A stretch of 64,000 bases of DNA from Ardenticatenaceae bacterium (GCA_020634395.1 JACKBU010000025.1:18461-82460), one strand, 5' to 3'; numbered from the stretch's first letter, positions 9,183-18,676 are shown. Program-made: numbers and translations. Notes: generated by a model from the sequence alone, not told the origin.

Positions 9183-9824
9183 TCAGGAAGGTGGTTGCAG
9201 GCGGTTTTGCAAGGCGCCCAGCAGCAAATCGGCCGTTAGCGCCAGCAAAGCCACGGGAACTGCTCCCACCAGTAAGATCGGAATATCATAGAGGGCAAAA
9301 CCGCGTACGACAAACAGCCCCAGCCCCCCAATGCCAATAAAGGCGGCGAGTGTCGCGCTGGCGATTACTTCAACAGCGGCCGTGCGCACCCCGGCCACGA
9401 TCACCGGCAGTGCCAGCGGCGTCTCGACGCGCCACAAGGATTGCTTGCTTGTCATTCCCATGCCAAAGGCCGATTCGCGGATAGCCGGTTCGATGGTGCG
9501 ATAGGCTGCGTTGGTGTTGATGAGAATCGGGGGAAACGCCAGGATGGTGAGAGCAATGATAGCCGACACATTGGACAAACCAAAGACGGGAATAGCCAAA
9601 AACAAGATGGCAATACTGGGAATCACCCGCAGGGCGTTGAACGTATTGATCACCGTAAGCGAAGCAGTCCGCGAGCGGGATGTCCAGATTCCTAGTGGAA
9701 TGCTCACTAGCATACTGATGCCCAGGGAAACTGCGACAAGCAGCAAGTGTTCGCCCAGCGCATTGAGCAGCTCGGCGACGTGGCTTTGGGCATATAAGAA
9801 CGTTTCAGACAATAAGGCAGGCAT
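9183..9824 (-). CDS. Osmoprotectant ABC transporter permease (first gene of operon)
   Basis: 213 aa with about five to six membrane segments and the loop SAFGMGMTSKQSLWRVETPLALPVIVAGVR. It is paralogous to the permease at 6510-7187, and the two probably form a heterodimeric channel. It is the promoter-proximal gene; the operon order is permease, binding protein, ATPase, permease. Confidence 0.92.
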   Translation of the reverse strand: MPALLSETFLYAQSHVAELLNALGEHLLLVAVSLGISMLVSIPLGIWTSRSRTASLTVINTFNALRVIPSIAILFLAIPVFGLSNVSAIIALTILAFPPILINTNAAYRTIEPAIRESAFGMGMTSKQSLWRVETPLALPVIVAGVRTAAVEVIASATLAAFIGIGGLGLFVVRGFALYDIPILLVGAVPVALLALTADLLLGALQNRLQPPS

Positions 9825-10333
9825 AGCAAGTAGTCGTTAGATGACTTATTTGTGTCGTTTATTACTTTACTTTTTGAAAACAGATAAAAGGTGGGGTAGA
9901 TAATAGTGGGTGGGAGAAGGGGCGTGGGAGAAAGAGAAGCAGGTAGCTATACCGCTGATCGCCAAGCGGGCGGTAAGTTTATTATTAGCAGCAGCAAGGC
10001 GTTTGTTATGAGTGCGAAAGCTTGAGCCAAGTTGGGTCACGAATCATCTCCAAGAAATAGGTGTAAACGGCCGTTTACAAAACCGCAAGTAGCACCGAAA
10101 TAAACATCGCTTAACCTAGACAAGTTACATTATTATAAAGAAAAATCAGGCATTTGTCAGTTTGTGGGGCAAAAGATTATGTCTCCGCTCCGGAAATTTG
10201 TACCCTGGATACTGGCGATTCTGGTACATAAATTCTATTTCACCGCCGCAGGTTTTCTACTAAACTATTCATCTTAATGATAGAGGTAACACCAAAACCC
10301 CTGTGGCCGGCAGATCCGGCCCGTGAGTAGTAT
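9825..10333. other. Divergent intergenic region between opu operon and histidine kinase
   Basis: About 500 bases with no supported gene. AT-rich stretches near 9840-9890 and 10120-10150 could hold the divergent promoters, but no clear -35/-10 pair was assigned. It contains the palindrome listed separately at 10062. Confidence 0.4.
10062..10079. promoter_or_regulatory. 18-bp perfect palindrome, candidate operator
   Basis: TGTAAACGGCCGTTTACA is a perfect 18-bp palindrome built around the genome-wide ACGGCCGT motif, with 5 extra symmetric bases on each side. It lies in the divergent spacer, about 240 bp from each gene start, and may bind a dimeric regulator or may be just an extended copy of the iterated motif. 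Confidence 0.4.
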
Positions 10334-12754
10334 ATGAATTTAGACTCGCTACTATCGCGCGACATTGGTCGAGTTAAGCAGCTCGTAATAGTGCTTGGTG
10401 TGCTCTCGCTGCTCTTGTTTGAGCTGGCCAAGTACTTCTTTTTCGATGCACCTGTGGCCACAATACTGCTGGATACGGCCGTTGGCCTCTTGCTCATTTT
10501 AATGCTGACCTTAGCCGTCGACCGTTTGGGGGAACGGTTACAGCGCCAACTGCTCCATGAAATTGAGCAGCGTAATCTCATAGAAAACCAGCTCCGGCTG
10601 CGCAGTTCAGCGTTGGAAGCAGCCGCCAACGGCATTGTGATTACCGACCGCCAGGGGAAAATTATCTGGGTAAATCCGGCCTTTGTTGCCCTGACAGGAT
10701 ATAAAGAGTCTGAGGTCGTGGGTAAAAATCCGTCAGTCCTTCGTTCGGGCAGGCATGAGGAAGCGTTTTACCACAATATGTGGCAGACCATACTCAGCGG
10801 GCAGGCCTGGCATGGCGAAGTCATTAATCGGCGCAAAGACGGCCGTCTGTACACCGAAGAACAAACCATCACTCCTGTGCTAGACGAAGAAGGCCGGGTC
10901 AGCCATTTCATCGCCATTAAACTGGACATCACCCCGCGCAAACAGGCCGAAGCCAGCTTACGGCAGTTCACCGAACGTTTGGAAGCCATGCATGCCATCG
11001 ACCAGGCCATCCTCTCCCGGCGCGCCCTACAAGAAATGATCCCCAACGCCTTGCTGCGTCTGCAGCAAATCGTGCCGTGGACCCATGCCAGCGTCGTCCT
11101 GTTAGGCTTATCGCCATCGGAAACTCTCACCCTGACATTGGACGAGGAAGGCAGCGTGATGACCACCTCCGGCGCCGCCGGACGTTTTGATGATGAGCAG
11201 GCGCTGCATCACGCCCGGCAGAACCAGGTTCAGTATGTGCCGGATCTCCGCCAGACGGCCGTTCCTGTTTCGGAGACGCTGCAGGCTGCCAGCGTAGTGG
11301 CCTACCTCAACGTTCCCCTTATGATCCAGGCCGATGAGCTGCTGGGATTGCTGAATTTAGGGGCCGACGTGCCGGCCGCGTTCACCGAAGAGCATGTGGC
11401 TATAGCCCGAGAAATCGCCGACTCGCTGGCGATTGCCATTTTGCAAAATCGGCTGTACGAAGCGGAAAGGCGCCAGCGCGAGAAAGCCGAAGTGTTGCAG
11501 GAAACCGGCGCAGCGCTGAGTTCGACGCTTGATTTTGACCAGGTTCTACGGTTGATGGTAGACCAGATCGTGCGCGTGGTTCCCTGCGATGCAGCCAACC
11601 TGATCATGATTCATGGAAACTTTGCTCGTCTCGTTCATTCCACCGGCTACGATAAATACGGGGTAAAGGTGGCCACTAAGGTTGCCAATCTGGTGTTTGA
11701 AGTGGACAAAACTCCGAATTTGGTCCAGCTGTTGCAGACGAAACAGCCGCTTATCATCAACGATGTCTATCAATATCCCGGCTGGCTGCACGACAAAGGG
11801 GTTTCGCATACACGGGCCTGGGTGGGTGTGCCGGTCTTTTTGCAGGACGAGACAACGGCCGTTTTTGCCCTTTCCAAAAACCAGCCCGATTATTACCACG
11901 AAGGCCACGTAGAACTGCTGCAAGCCTTTGCCGCCCAGGCCGCGCTGGCCCTGGACAATGCCTACCTCTACGAACAACTCCGCGCCCACGCCACCCAGTT
12001 GGAAGATCGCGTCGCCGAACGCACGTACGAACTGGCCGAAGCCAACAAACGGCTTACCGAACTCGACCGCCTAAAGTCCAAATTTATCTCCGACGTTTCT
12101 CACGAACTCCGAACCCCCATCACCAATATGAACGTCTATCTCGATTTAATGGAAAAGGGGAAAGCGGAAAAAAGAGAGCGGTATCTCCAGATTCTCCGCC
12201 AGGAAACGGCGCGGCTGACCCAGCTGATTGAGAATATCTTCGATGAATCCCATCAAACCAGCCACCTGCACCAGACACAATACACGCTGGTCGATCTCAA
12301 TCACATCGTCGGCGAGGTGAGTGCCAGCCACCACAGCCAGATAGAAGCCCGCAACCTGAAGTTGGTTTGCACGCTCGATCCGGAACTGCCAGCCGTGTTT
12401 GGCGAACCATCGCAGTTGGCCCGCGTACTGACAAACTTGCTGAACAACGCCATCAACTATACGCCCTCCGGTTCCATCCACATCAGAACCTTCCGCAGCG
12501 AGGATAGCATCCATTTACAGGTAGAAGATACCGGCGTCGGCATTGATCCGGAAGATTTACCACACTTATTCGACCGGTTTTATCGGGGACGCAACGCCAG
12601 CCAGTCGACTATTCCCGGCACGGGGTTGGGATTAGGCGTTGTGCAGGAAATTGTCGGTCTGCATCACGGAGAAATTAGCGCGCAAAGCGGTGCGGCCGGA
12701 GGTGCGCTGTTCGATGTGCGCCTGCCGGTGCGAATGCCGCTGGCTAACATTTGA
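10334..12754 (+). CDS. Sensor histidine kinase with PAS and two GAF domains
   Basis: 806 aa. Two membrane segments lie in the first ~65 residues (LVIVLGVLSLLLFELAKYF and a second one). A PAS/PAC domain follows at ~95-215 (NGIVITDRQGKIIWVNPAFVALTG). Two GAF-like domains at ~235-370 and ~390-540 are followed by a coiled coil and a HisKA box FISDVSHELRTPITNM with the phospho-accepting His near residue 590. The ATPase region has the N box (LLNNAINYTP), G1 (VEDTGVGIDPEDL) and G2 (GTGLGLGVV). Divergent from the opu operon. No response regulator follows it. Confidence 0.93.
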   Translation: MNLDSLLSRDIGRVKQLVIVLGVLSLLLFELAKYFFFDAPVATILLDTAVGLLLILMLTLAVDRLGERLQRQLLHEIEQRNLIENQLRLRSSALEAAANGIVITDRQGKIIWVNPAFVALTGYKESEVVGKNPSVLRSGRHEEAFYHNMWQTILSGQAWHGEVINRRKDGRLYTEEQTITPVLDEEGRVSHFIAIKLDITPRKQAEASLRQFTERLEAMHAIDQAILSRRALQEMIPNALLRLQQIVPWTHASVVLLGLSPSETLTLTLDEEGSVMTTSGAAGRFDDEQALHHARQNQVQYVPDLRQTAVPVSETLQAASVVAYLNVPLMIQADELLGLLNLGADVPAAFTEEHVAIAREIADSLAIAILQNRLYEAERRQREKAEVLQETGAALSSTLDFDQVLRLMVDQIVRVVPCDAANLIMIHGNFARLVHSTGYDKYGVKVATKVANLVFEVDKTPNLVQLLQTKQPLIINDVYQYPGWLHDKGVSHTRAWVGVPVFLQDETTAVFALSKNQPDYYHEGHVELLQAFAAQAALALDNAYLYEQLRAHATQLEDRVAERTYELAEANKRLTELDRLKSKFISDVSHELRTPITNMNVYLDLMEKGKAEKRERYLQILRQETARLTQLIENIFDESHQTSHLHQTQYTLVDLNHIVGEVSASHHSQIEARNLKLVCTLDPELPAVFGEPSQLARVLTNLLNNAINYTPSGSIHIRTFRSEDSIHLQVEDTGVGIDPEDLPHLFDRFYRGRNASQSTIPGTGLGLGVVQEIVGLHHGEISAQSGAAGGALFDVRLPVRMPLANI

Positions 12755-12815
12755 TTTTAGGTCAAGATGCCCTACAATGGGGGACGTCCTCTACCCCACT
12801 GAAAGAGGTGATCTT

Positions 12816-14576
12816 GTGGAAACACATGCAACCCGCGCATTTGACCTGACATTGTTAGACCCCATCCTGGCCCGGTATCACGGCCGTTCTCGCGAAGCCC
12901 TCCTCCCACTCCTTCATGAAGCCCAAAACGTATACGGCTGGCTGCCCCGCGAAGTGCAAGAGGCTGTCAGCCGCACCTTGCGGGTTCCCCTGGCCGACGT
13001 GCATGGTGTCATCGAGTTTTACACCATGTTCTACAATGAGCCGACAGCCCGGCGAGTGGTACGTCTGTGTGAAGACATTGCCTGCACCAGCTGCGGGGCA
13101 GATGAGGTGGCCACGGCCGTTTCCGCTCAATTAGGGCTCCGGCCGGGCGAAACCAGCGCAGACGGCCGTGTCACCTTTGAGCGCGTGCCCTGCCTGGGCA
13201 TGTGCGAGCACGCGCCCAACGGGCTAAACGGCACACGGTTGGCTGGCAACCTCACCCCCGCCGCCGTGCCCGAGTTCCTGGCCGGAACCTACCCCGAACC
13301 CGAGCCGAAAATTTACGGCACGCCGCTCCTCAAACTTCATCGCATTGGCAAAGTAGACCCGCTTAGTCTCAAAGATTACCTGGCCCACGATGGGTACGTC
13401 GGGCTGCGGCGGGCCATGCAGTACACACCGCAGCAAATCATCGAAATCATGGAAAGCAGCGCCATCCTGGGGCGCGGCGGGGCTATGTTCCCGGTCGGCC
13501 TGAAGTGGAAATTCACGCGGGCCGCTCCCGGCGCGCCCAGCCAGAAGCACATCATCGCCAACGCCGACGAGAGCGAGCCGGGCACGTTCAAAGACCGGGC
13601 TATCCTGGAAGGCGACCCCTACAGCCTCATCGAAGCCATGAGCCTGGCCGCTTATGTGGTGGGCGCAGAAAACGGCTGGATTTTTGTGCGCGGCGAATAT
13701 CCGCGTGCCTACGAACGCCTGTGCCATGCCGTGCAGCGCGCCCAGGAAGAAGGGTATCTGGGCCGGAACATTTTGGGCAGCCAGGGCTTTAACTTTGACA
13801 TCCAGGTGCGCCTGGGAGCCGGAGCCTACATTTGCGGCGAGGAGACGGCGCTGTTCGAAGCCATCGAGGGCAAACGCGGTTTTCCGCGCATCAAGCCCCC
13901 GTTCCCCACCACCCATGGCCTGTTCAACCAGCCCACGGCTATCAACAACGTCGAAACGCTGGTCGCGGCCCTGTCTGTGGCCCGCATTGGGGTGGAGGAA
14001 TGGCTGCGTTTTGGCACCGACGAATCGGCCGGGACGAAGTGGTTCTGTCTTAGCGGCCATGTGCGGCGCCCCGGCCTGTATGAGCTGCCGTTTGGTATCA
14101 GCATCCGGGAATTGATCCAGTTGGGCGGCGGCGTGCGGGAAGGGCACGACATCCAGGCCGTGCTGGTTGGCGGAGCGGCCGGCGCTTTTATCGGCCCAGA
14201 TAAGCTGGATGCGCCGCTGACGTATGAAGGGGCGCGGCAGTTTGGCTTCCCCATCGGCTCTGGCGTGGTGATGGTGTTTGACGAAACGGCCGATATGCGC
14301 CGTATTCTGTATAAGCTGGGCCACTTTTTTGCCCACGAGAGTTGTGGCAAGTGTTTTCCCTGCCAGATTGGCACGCAGCGGCAGATGGAGATTCTGGAGC
14401 GCATAGCCCACGACGGCCGTGTCCTCCCCACCGATCAACAAACCCTGCTGGATATCGGCCTTACCATGACCCAGACGTCGCTGTGCGGGCTGGGGCAAAC
14501 GGCCGCTTCCGCGGTGATGAGCGCTATTAAATTGTGGCCAGAACTGGTCACTGATGACAAGGAAGCAGCAGCATGA
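12816..14576 (+). CDS. Fused NuoE-NuoF-type NAD(H)-oxidising subunit (formate dehydrogenase beta/diaphorase)
   Basis: 586 aa from a GTG start preceded by AGAGGTGATC; the frame is open 59 codons upstream inside the kinase gene, without support. The first ~150 residues are a thioredoxin-like NuoE domain with a [2Fe-2S] set (C..DIACTSCGA and CLGMC). The rest is NuoF/HoxF-like: FMN/NADH motifs GRGGAMFPVGLKW and NADESEPGTFKDR, SLBB region, and a [4Fe-4S] cluster motif ESCGKCFPCQIG. Such fusions serve as NAD-reducing beta subunits of soluble formate dehydrogenases or hydrogenases. It overlaps the next gene by four bases, so the two are coupled. Confidence 0.88.
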   Translation: METHATRAFDLTLLDPILARYHGRSREALLPLLHEAQNVYGWLPREVQEAVSRTLRVPLADVHGVIEFYTMFYNEPTARRVVRLCEDIACTSCGADEVATAVSAQLGLRPGETSADGRVTFERVPCLGMCEHAPNGLNGTRLAGNLTPAAVPEFLAGTYPEPEPKIYGTPLLKLHRIGKVDPLSLKDYLAHDGYVGLRRAMQYTPQQIIEIMESSAILGRGGAMFPVGLKWKFTRAAPGAPSQKHIIANADESEPGTFKDRAILEGDPYSLIEAMSLAAYVVGAENGWIFVRGEYPRAYERLCHAVQRAQEEGYLGRNILGSQGFNFDIQVRLGAGAYICGEETALFEAIEGKRGFPRIKPPFPTTHGLFNQPTAINNVETLVAALSVARIGVEEWLRFGTDESAGTKWFCLSGHVRRPGLYELPFGISIRELIQLGGGVREGHDIQAVLVGGAAGAFIGPDKLDAPLTYEGARQFGFPIGSGVVMVFDETADMRRILYKLGHFFAHESCGKCFPCQIGTQRQMEILERIAHDGRVLPTDQQTLLDIGLTMTQTSLCGLGQTAASAVMSAIKLWPELVTDDKEAAA

Positions 14577-15271
14577 GTGAAACTGTCACTTTAACGATTA
14601 ACGGCCGTTCCGTCACCGTCCCGGCCCACACGACCATCCTCGATGCGGCCAGACAGTTGGGCATCGACATCCCCGTCATCTGCTATCACCCCCACCTGAC
14701 GGCCAATGGCCTGTGCCGCATTTGCTCCGTGGAATCCGGCGGCCGTACGCAGGCGGCCGCCTGTGTCACGGCCTGCGCCGAAGGCATGACCGTACAAACC
14801 GACACCGAAGCCGTGCGACACGGCCGTCGCACCATCCTGGAAATGCTGGCAGCCACGGTCAATCTGGCTGAAGCGCCGGGAATCCTGGCCCTCATGGCCG
14901 AATATGGCGCAGACACGGCCCGTTTCCCCGATGCCGTGAGCCGCGAATCACCTGTGCATGACGACAATCCTTTCTACCTGCGCGACTATAACCAGTGCAT
15001 CAACTGCTGGCGCTGCGTGCAGGTGTGCGCCACCGACGCCCAGTATGCTTTTGCCCTTAACTTTGATAATCGAGGGTACTTCACCACCATCGGCACGTTT
15101 ATGGGCGATGGCATGATGGATACCACCTGCGTTTTCTGCGGCCAGTGCGTGGGCGCCTGCCCCACCGGCGCGCTTAAACCCAAGCGGCAGGCGCTGCTGG
15201 AGCAGGGCGTCGATCCTGACGAGATTTTTTACCAGACGCGCGGCGGGCGCAAGAAACGTAGAAACGCCTGA
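14573..15271 (+). CDS. HoxU/NuoG-N-terminal-type iron-sulfur subunit
   Basis: 232 aa. An N-terminal [2Fe-2S] ferredoxin domain (CYHPHLTANGLCRICSVE...C) is followed by the His-Cys NuoG segment and two [4Fe-4S] ferredoxin motifs (CINCWRCVQVC and CVFCGQCVGACPTGALKP). In fused enzymes this is the N-terminus of the formate dehydrogenase alpha subunit; here it is a separate electron-transfer subunit. ATGA overlap with the upstream subunit. The alpha subunit at 63043 lacks this domain, so the three could form one enzyme, although they lie 48 kb apart. Confidence 0.88.
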   Translation: MSETVTLTINGRSVTVPAHTTILDAARQLGIDIPVICYHPHLTANGLCRICSVESGGRTQAAACVTACAEGMTVQTDTEAVRHGRRTILEMLAATVNLAEAPGILALMAEYGADTARFPDAVSRESPVHDDNPFYLRDYNQCINCWRCVQVCATDAQYAFALNFDNRGYFTTIGTFMGDGMMDTTCVFCGQCVGACPTGALKPKRQALLEQGVDPDEIFYQTRGGRKKRRNA

Positions 15272-15357
15272 CGCTTCCCTCTGTAGTCGTAAAACAAACT
15301 TTTCTGTTTCCTGATGGCAGAAAACGGTCGGCGTCTTCCGCGGATGGCAGCCGGGAA

Positions 15358-15678
15358 TTATGGCTTCTGGGGCCTGTTCTCCAGACCGTGTCCGCCTAAG
15401 ATGTGAAGTTCCGCGCCGTCGGGCGGGCCGCCCAGCAACGGCCGTGCCGCGGCAATCAGTGTCCGCACGCCTTCTTCTTCCAGCGAGGCGTCGTGGGCGG
15501 CTTTGTCGTCCCAGACCTCCATCACCCAGATGGTCGTATCGTCGTCTAGCGCCGCGCTGACGGCGTACAGGCGGCAGCCCGGCAGTTGGCCCACCACCTC
15601 CGCGGCGCGCAGCAAAACAGCGGCCAGTTCATCCCGTTTGCCGCTGTGGGCGATCAGTTTTCCCGTCATTCCATACAT
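15358..15678 (-). CDS. Antibiotic biosynthesis monooxygenase (ABM)-domain protein
   Basis: 106 aa with the dimeric alpha-beta barrel pattern of the ABM/YgiN family: MYGMTGKLIAHSGKRDELAAVLL, then PGCRLYAVSAAL and IWVMEVWDDKAAHDASL. Possible quinol or small aromatic monooxygenase. Isolated, convergent with the iron-sulfur subunit gene. Confidence 0.85.
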   Translation of the reverse strand: MYGMTGKLIAHSGKRDELAAVLLRAAEVVGQLPGCRLYAVSAALDDDTTIWVMEVWDDKAAHDASLEEEGVRTLIAAARPLLGGPPDGAELHILGGHGLENRPQKP

Positions 15679-15795
15679 AGGGTCTTCTCCCGAAAGTGGC
15701 AGCGAATTAACACCAAATCGTGTCCCTTCGCCATTATTTGCTGCTGGATTTTACAGCTTTGGTGCGCAATCGCTCCCGCACGGCCGCTTTGGAGG

Positions 15796-16323
15796 CTACG
15801 CTTCGGGCGCGAACAACAGCACTTCTGGTCCATCGTCCGAAAGGCGCACTGTCTTTTCAAAGCGCAGCCCCAGTTTTTGCAGCACGGCGATAGAACCGGC
15901 ATTGTCGGCATTGACCACGCCCACGATGCGGGGAATGCCTAACGTCTCCCGGCCATAGGTGAAGACGGCCGTAGCCGCTTCCGTCGCCAATCCCTGGCCC
16001 CAAAACTGGGGTAAAAGCGCGTAACCCACGTCTACATCCGGCAGGGTTTCTCGTTTGATCAGTCCACATATGCCAATCGGTTCATAGCCATCCTTCAACA
16101 GGGCCAGGTACAGGCCAAAACCGTGGCGCTGGTAACTGGACATCGGCCCGTGGGTAATGTAATCGCGGGCATCGGCCAGCGTGCGCACACCCCGGTCGCC
16201 GATGAACTGGATGAAAGAGGGCTGGTTTAACAAGTCCAGGATGAAGGCGGCGTCTTCCGGCGTGAGGTGACGCAGGATCAGCCGTTTTGTTTTGAGGACA
16301 GGCGGGGTAATAGATGAGTTCAT
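15796..16323 (-). CDS. GNAT acetyltransferase, RimJ/RimL type
   Basis: 175 aa. TKRLILRHLTPEDAAFILDLLNQPSFIQF is the start of a RimJ/L-like (Acetyltransf_3) domain, and GYALLPQFWGQGLATEAATAV is the acetyl-CoA binding loop. The start at 16323 was taken because the longer open frame (to 17001) runs through the two upstream genes in a wrong frame. It ends a three-gene minus-strand cluster with the DUF5946 gene and the phosphotransferase-like gene. Confidence 0.85.
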   Translation of the reverse strand: MNSSITPPVLKTKRLILRHLTPEDAAFILDLLNQPSFIQFIGDRGVRTLADARDYITHGPMSSYQRHGFGLYLALLKDGYEPIGICGLIKRETLPDVDVGYALLPQFWGQGLATEAATAVFTYGRETLGIPRIVGVVNADNAGSIAVLQKLGLRFEKTVRLSDDGPEVLLFAPEA

Positions 16324-16331
16324 AGCGGGTT

Positions 16332-16787
16332 TTAAGGATTGCTCTCCGTGGCAAATTCGGCGCGGATGCTGGCAGCCCAGGCGCGTACGCGCCCGGCAGC
16401 GCCTTCCGGCTGGTCGGGCAGATAAACGTCGGCGATGGTTTGGGGCCACGGCCGTAAAACAAAGCGGCGTTCGGCTTCCGGCTGCAAGACACGCTGGCTG
16501 CCTTCGGCGACGTGGCTGATGCGGCGGCGGATTTCGGCCACGGGCAGGCCGTTGTCCAGGTGGTCGATGAAGGCGGCACGCAGCCCGGCGTACGCGGCGG
16601 CGGTGAACTGGGCCGGATGCTGCAGGTTGTAGGAAGCGACGGTCAGGAAGTGTTGGGCGCTCAGCTCTGGGTCTTGCCACTCCCAGGCGAGAACTGCTCC
16701 GAGCTGTTCCCCGCAGTTCAGGCCGGCTACCGGCGGCGCGCCGCATTCCGGGCAGGGCCGTGGGCTTGTGTCTGAGGATTGGGTCAT
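16332..16787 (-). CDS. DUF5946-like small protein
   Basis: 151 aa. An N-terminal CPECGAPPVAGLNCGEQ zinc-ribbon-like motif is followed by HFLTVASYNLQHPAQFT and a helical part. This matches my memory of DUF5946; function unknown. Its ATG overlaps the stop of the upstream phosphotransferase-like gene (ATGA), so the two are translationally coupled. Confidence 0.7.
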   Translation of the reverse strand: MTQSSDTSPRPCPECGAPPVAGLNCGEQLGAVLAWEWQDPELSAQHFLTVASYNLQHPAQFTAAAYAGLRAAFIDHLDNGLPVAEIRRRISHVAEGSQRVLQPEAERRFVLRPWPQTIADVYLPDQPEGAAGRVRAWAASIRAEFATESNP

Positions 16788-17761
16788 GGGTTTTGCCTTT
16801 TTGTGAGCTGCGCCAGTGCGGCTTTGGCAAAAGCCTGGACCTGTTCTTGGAACCAGGGCACGGTGATGTCGGCACGGCCGTACGGCTTGAAGAAGTCCAC
16901 CCAGGCTGCCAGGTCTGTGCCGGCCAGGCGCGCCAGCCGCAGGACGGCGCACAAATCCCAATAGGGGAGAGAAGTGGTATCGACAGCCGTGGCCGCCGCA
17001 TAGGCCTGCGTAAAAATCGACAGCGCTGCCGGGCCGAATATCCAGGCCACGTCTAACCGGCTGATGCTCAGGTCAAAAAGCGGGTCGCCCAGCCTGGCGT
17101 CTTCCCAGTCGATTACGGCCGTTAATCGCCCTGCCTGCCATAAGACGTTGCCGGGCCAGTAATCGCCGTGGAGCAGCACGGCCGTGCGGGACGATGGCCG
17201 CACTGCGGCCGCCAAAGCGCGGCGCAGAGGAGCGGTTTCCAGGGCACTATCGCTTTGCGGGCGCGCCAGTTCCGGGCAGGCGACGCCAAGCCGCGGCAAA
17301 AGCGGCCAGCCCAGCTTCGCGTCTGTGAGGCTGTGTATTTGGGCCAGATGGTGGGCGAACTGGCGCATGGCCTGGGGCAAATCGGCCGGGGCAAAATCGA
17401 GCTGCCCCTCGATGTAGCCCATCACCAGACACGGTTTGCCGAGCAGCGCCCCGGCCGGATCGGCATAGTGGGGGGGCGGGGCGGCGATGCCGGCGTCTTG
17501 CAGCCGGCGCAAAAGCTGGAATTCATGGGCGGCAATGTGCGGATTTTGCTGCTGATGGGCCGGTCCGTATTGGCGCACGACGAATTTTTGCGCACGGCCG
17601 TTTCCATCTTCCATCTCAACGGCCGTCATGTCGGCCGAGATGCCGCCCGCCAGCGGCCACGTCCGCCGCAAACGGCCGTTGGGGCTGAGGTGCGTTGCCA
17701 GCGGCGCGAAGGTCTGATCGGCGTCTGGCGCTGTCTTGGAAAGTGAATCACGCCCATTCAT
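16784..17761 (-). CDS. Aminoglycoside-phosphotransferase-family kinase
   Basis: 325 aa. The kinase-like fold shows VLLHGDYWPGNVLW (catalytic loop HGD..N) and VIDWEDARLGDP (metal-binding D), plus CLVMGYIEGQ in the hinge. The family phosphorylates small hydroxylated compounds; the substrate is not evident and resistance is not implied. First gene of the three-gene cluster. Confidence 0.88.
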   Translation of the reverse strand: MNGRDSLSKTAPDADQTFAPLATHLSPNGRLRRTWPLAGGISADMTAVEMEDGNGRAQKFVVRQYGPAHQQQNPHIAAHEFQLLRRLQDAGIAAPPPHYADPAGALLGKPCLVMGYIEGQLDFAPADLPQAMRQFAHHLAQIHSLTDAKLGWPLLPRLGVACPELARPQSDSALETAPLRRALAAAVRPSSRTAVLLHGDYWPGNVLWQAGRLTAVIDWEDARLGDPLFDLSISRLDVAWIFGPAALSIFTQAYAAATAVDTTSLPYWDLCAVLRLARLAGTDLAAWVDFFKPYGRADITVPWFQEQVQAFAKAALAQLTKRQNP

Positions 17762-18119
17762 AAGGCAACTTTAGCAAAAATTGGTGATTGGCGCTTGCCG
17801 TTTAAAATTTCCGCCTTGGAAAATAAAATTTCCACATTGGAAAAAAAATTCCCGCCTTGGAGTTTGATCGTTTCCGCCTTGGAAAAAATTCTTTACCCGG
17901 CGCGCCTGAAACGTCTGGCCGGTCTTTTCAATTTGCGGCCGGTCTCTGTATAATCAGCGGCGCGGCTTAGAGAAGTGCAACCACCCGCAGCCGCTGGAAA
18001 ATCCCACCAACGATTGACCCACACCCACCGCCAAAGATTTCGTCTCACTGCGTGTGCGCCCCTGAATGGGGGTAATTTTGGATACAAGGAGTTGCTGATA
18101 AGCGTAAAACCGACTATTT
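17762..18119. other. Intergenic region with repeat
   Basis: No supported gene. It holds the TTTCCGCCTTGGAAA-type repeats listed separately and the divergent upstream regions of the phosphotransferase-like gene and the YkgJ-like gene. Confidence 0.4.
17807..17890. repeat. Four copies of a TTCC(GCC/ACA)TTGGA unit
   Basis: Units reading TTTCCGCCTTGGAAA, TTTCCACATTGGAAA, TTCCCGCCTTGGAG and TTTCCGCCTTGGAAA are spaced by about 20 to 34 bases. Each is a short interrupted palindrome (TTTCC..GGAAA). They could be tandem binding sites for a dimeric regulator of a flanking gene, or a simple repeat. Confidence 0.5.
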
Positions 18120-18602
18120 ATGAAAGCAAATGCGGAGCATGTTTGTCAACGTTGTGGCGCATGTTGTGCATATTATCGTGTTTCTTTTTATTGGGCCGAG
18201 ACGGAACCGGCCTGGGACGGCACGGTTCCGGCGGCTCTCACCGTTAAGCTGGATGATTTTCGGGCGGCGATGCAGGGAACGCTGAGCCGGCCGGTGCGCT
18301 GCGTGGCTCTAGAGGGCAAAGTGGGCAGCTGCGTGCGCTGTACTATCTACGAGGAACGGCCGTCTCCCTGCCGCGAGCTTCAGATTTCCTGGCTGGATGG
18401 CGCGCCCAACGACCTGTGTGATCGTGCCCGCCTGGCCTGGGGACTGCCGCCGCTGCAGCCCGAAGATTTGCTCGCGCCCGACGACGCTTACGAACAGATG
18501 GCCAATCAGGCGGCGGCCACCGGTTTGCCGCCAGAAGCTATCCCGCTGGGCAGCCTGCCCGCACGCCGCGCGGCGCCCGACGATCCGGTGGTTCAGGCAT
18601 AA
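18120..18602 (+). CDS. YkgJ-family cysteine cluster protein
   Basis: 160 aa. The N-terminal CQRCGACCAYYRVSF block and the later CVRCTIYEERPSPCREL block supply the eight-cysteine set of the YkgJ/CxxCxxCC family, thought to bind zinc or an Fe-S cluster. The C-terminal third is a variable helical tail. Role unknown. Confidence 0.85.
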   Translation: MKANAEHVCQRCGACCAYYRVSFYWAETEPAWDGTVPAALTVKLDDFRAAMQGTLSRPVRCVALEGKVGSCVRCTIYEERPSPCRELQISWLDGAPNDLCDRARLAWGLPPLQPEDLLAPDDAYEQMANQAAATGLPPEAIPLGSLPARRAAPDDPVVQA

Positions 18603-18676
18603 ACGGCCGTCATGTTATGCTATGATAGGCAGTCAGGAACTGGTAACGGCCGTTTAGACCCATAAATGAGGATGGT

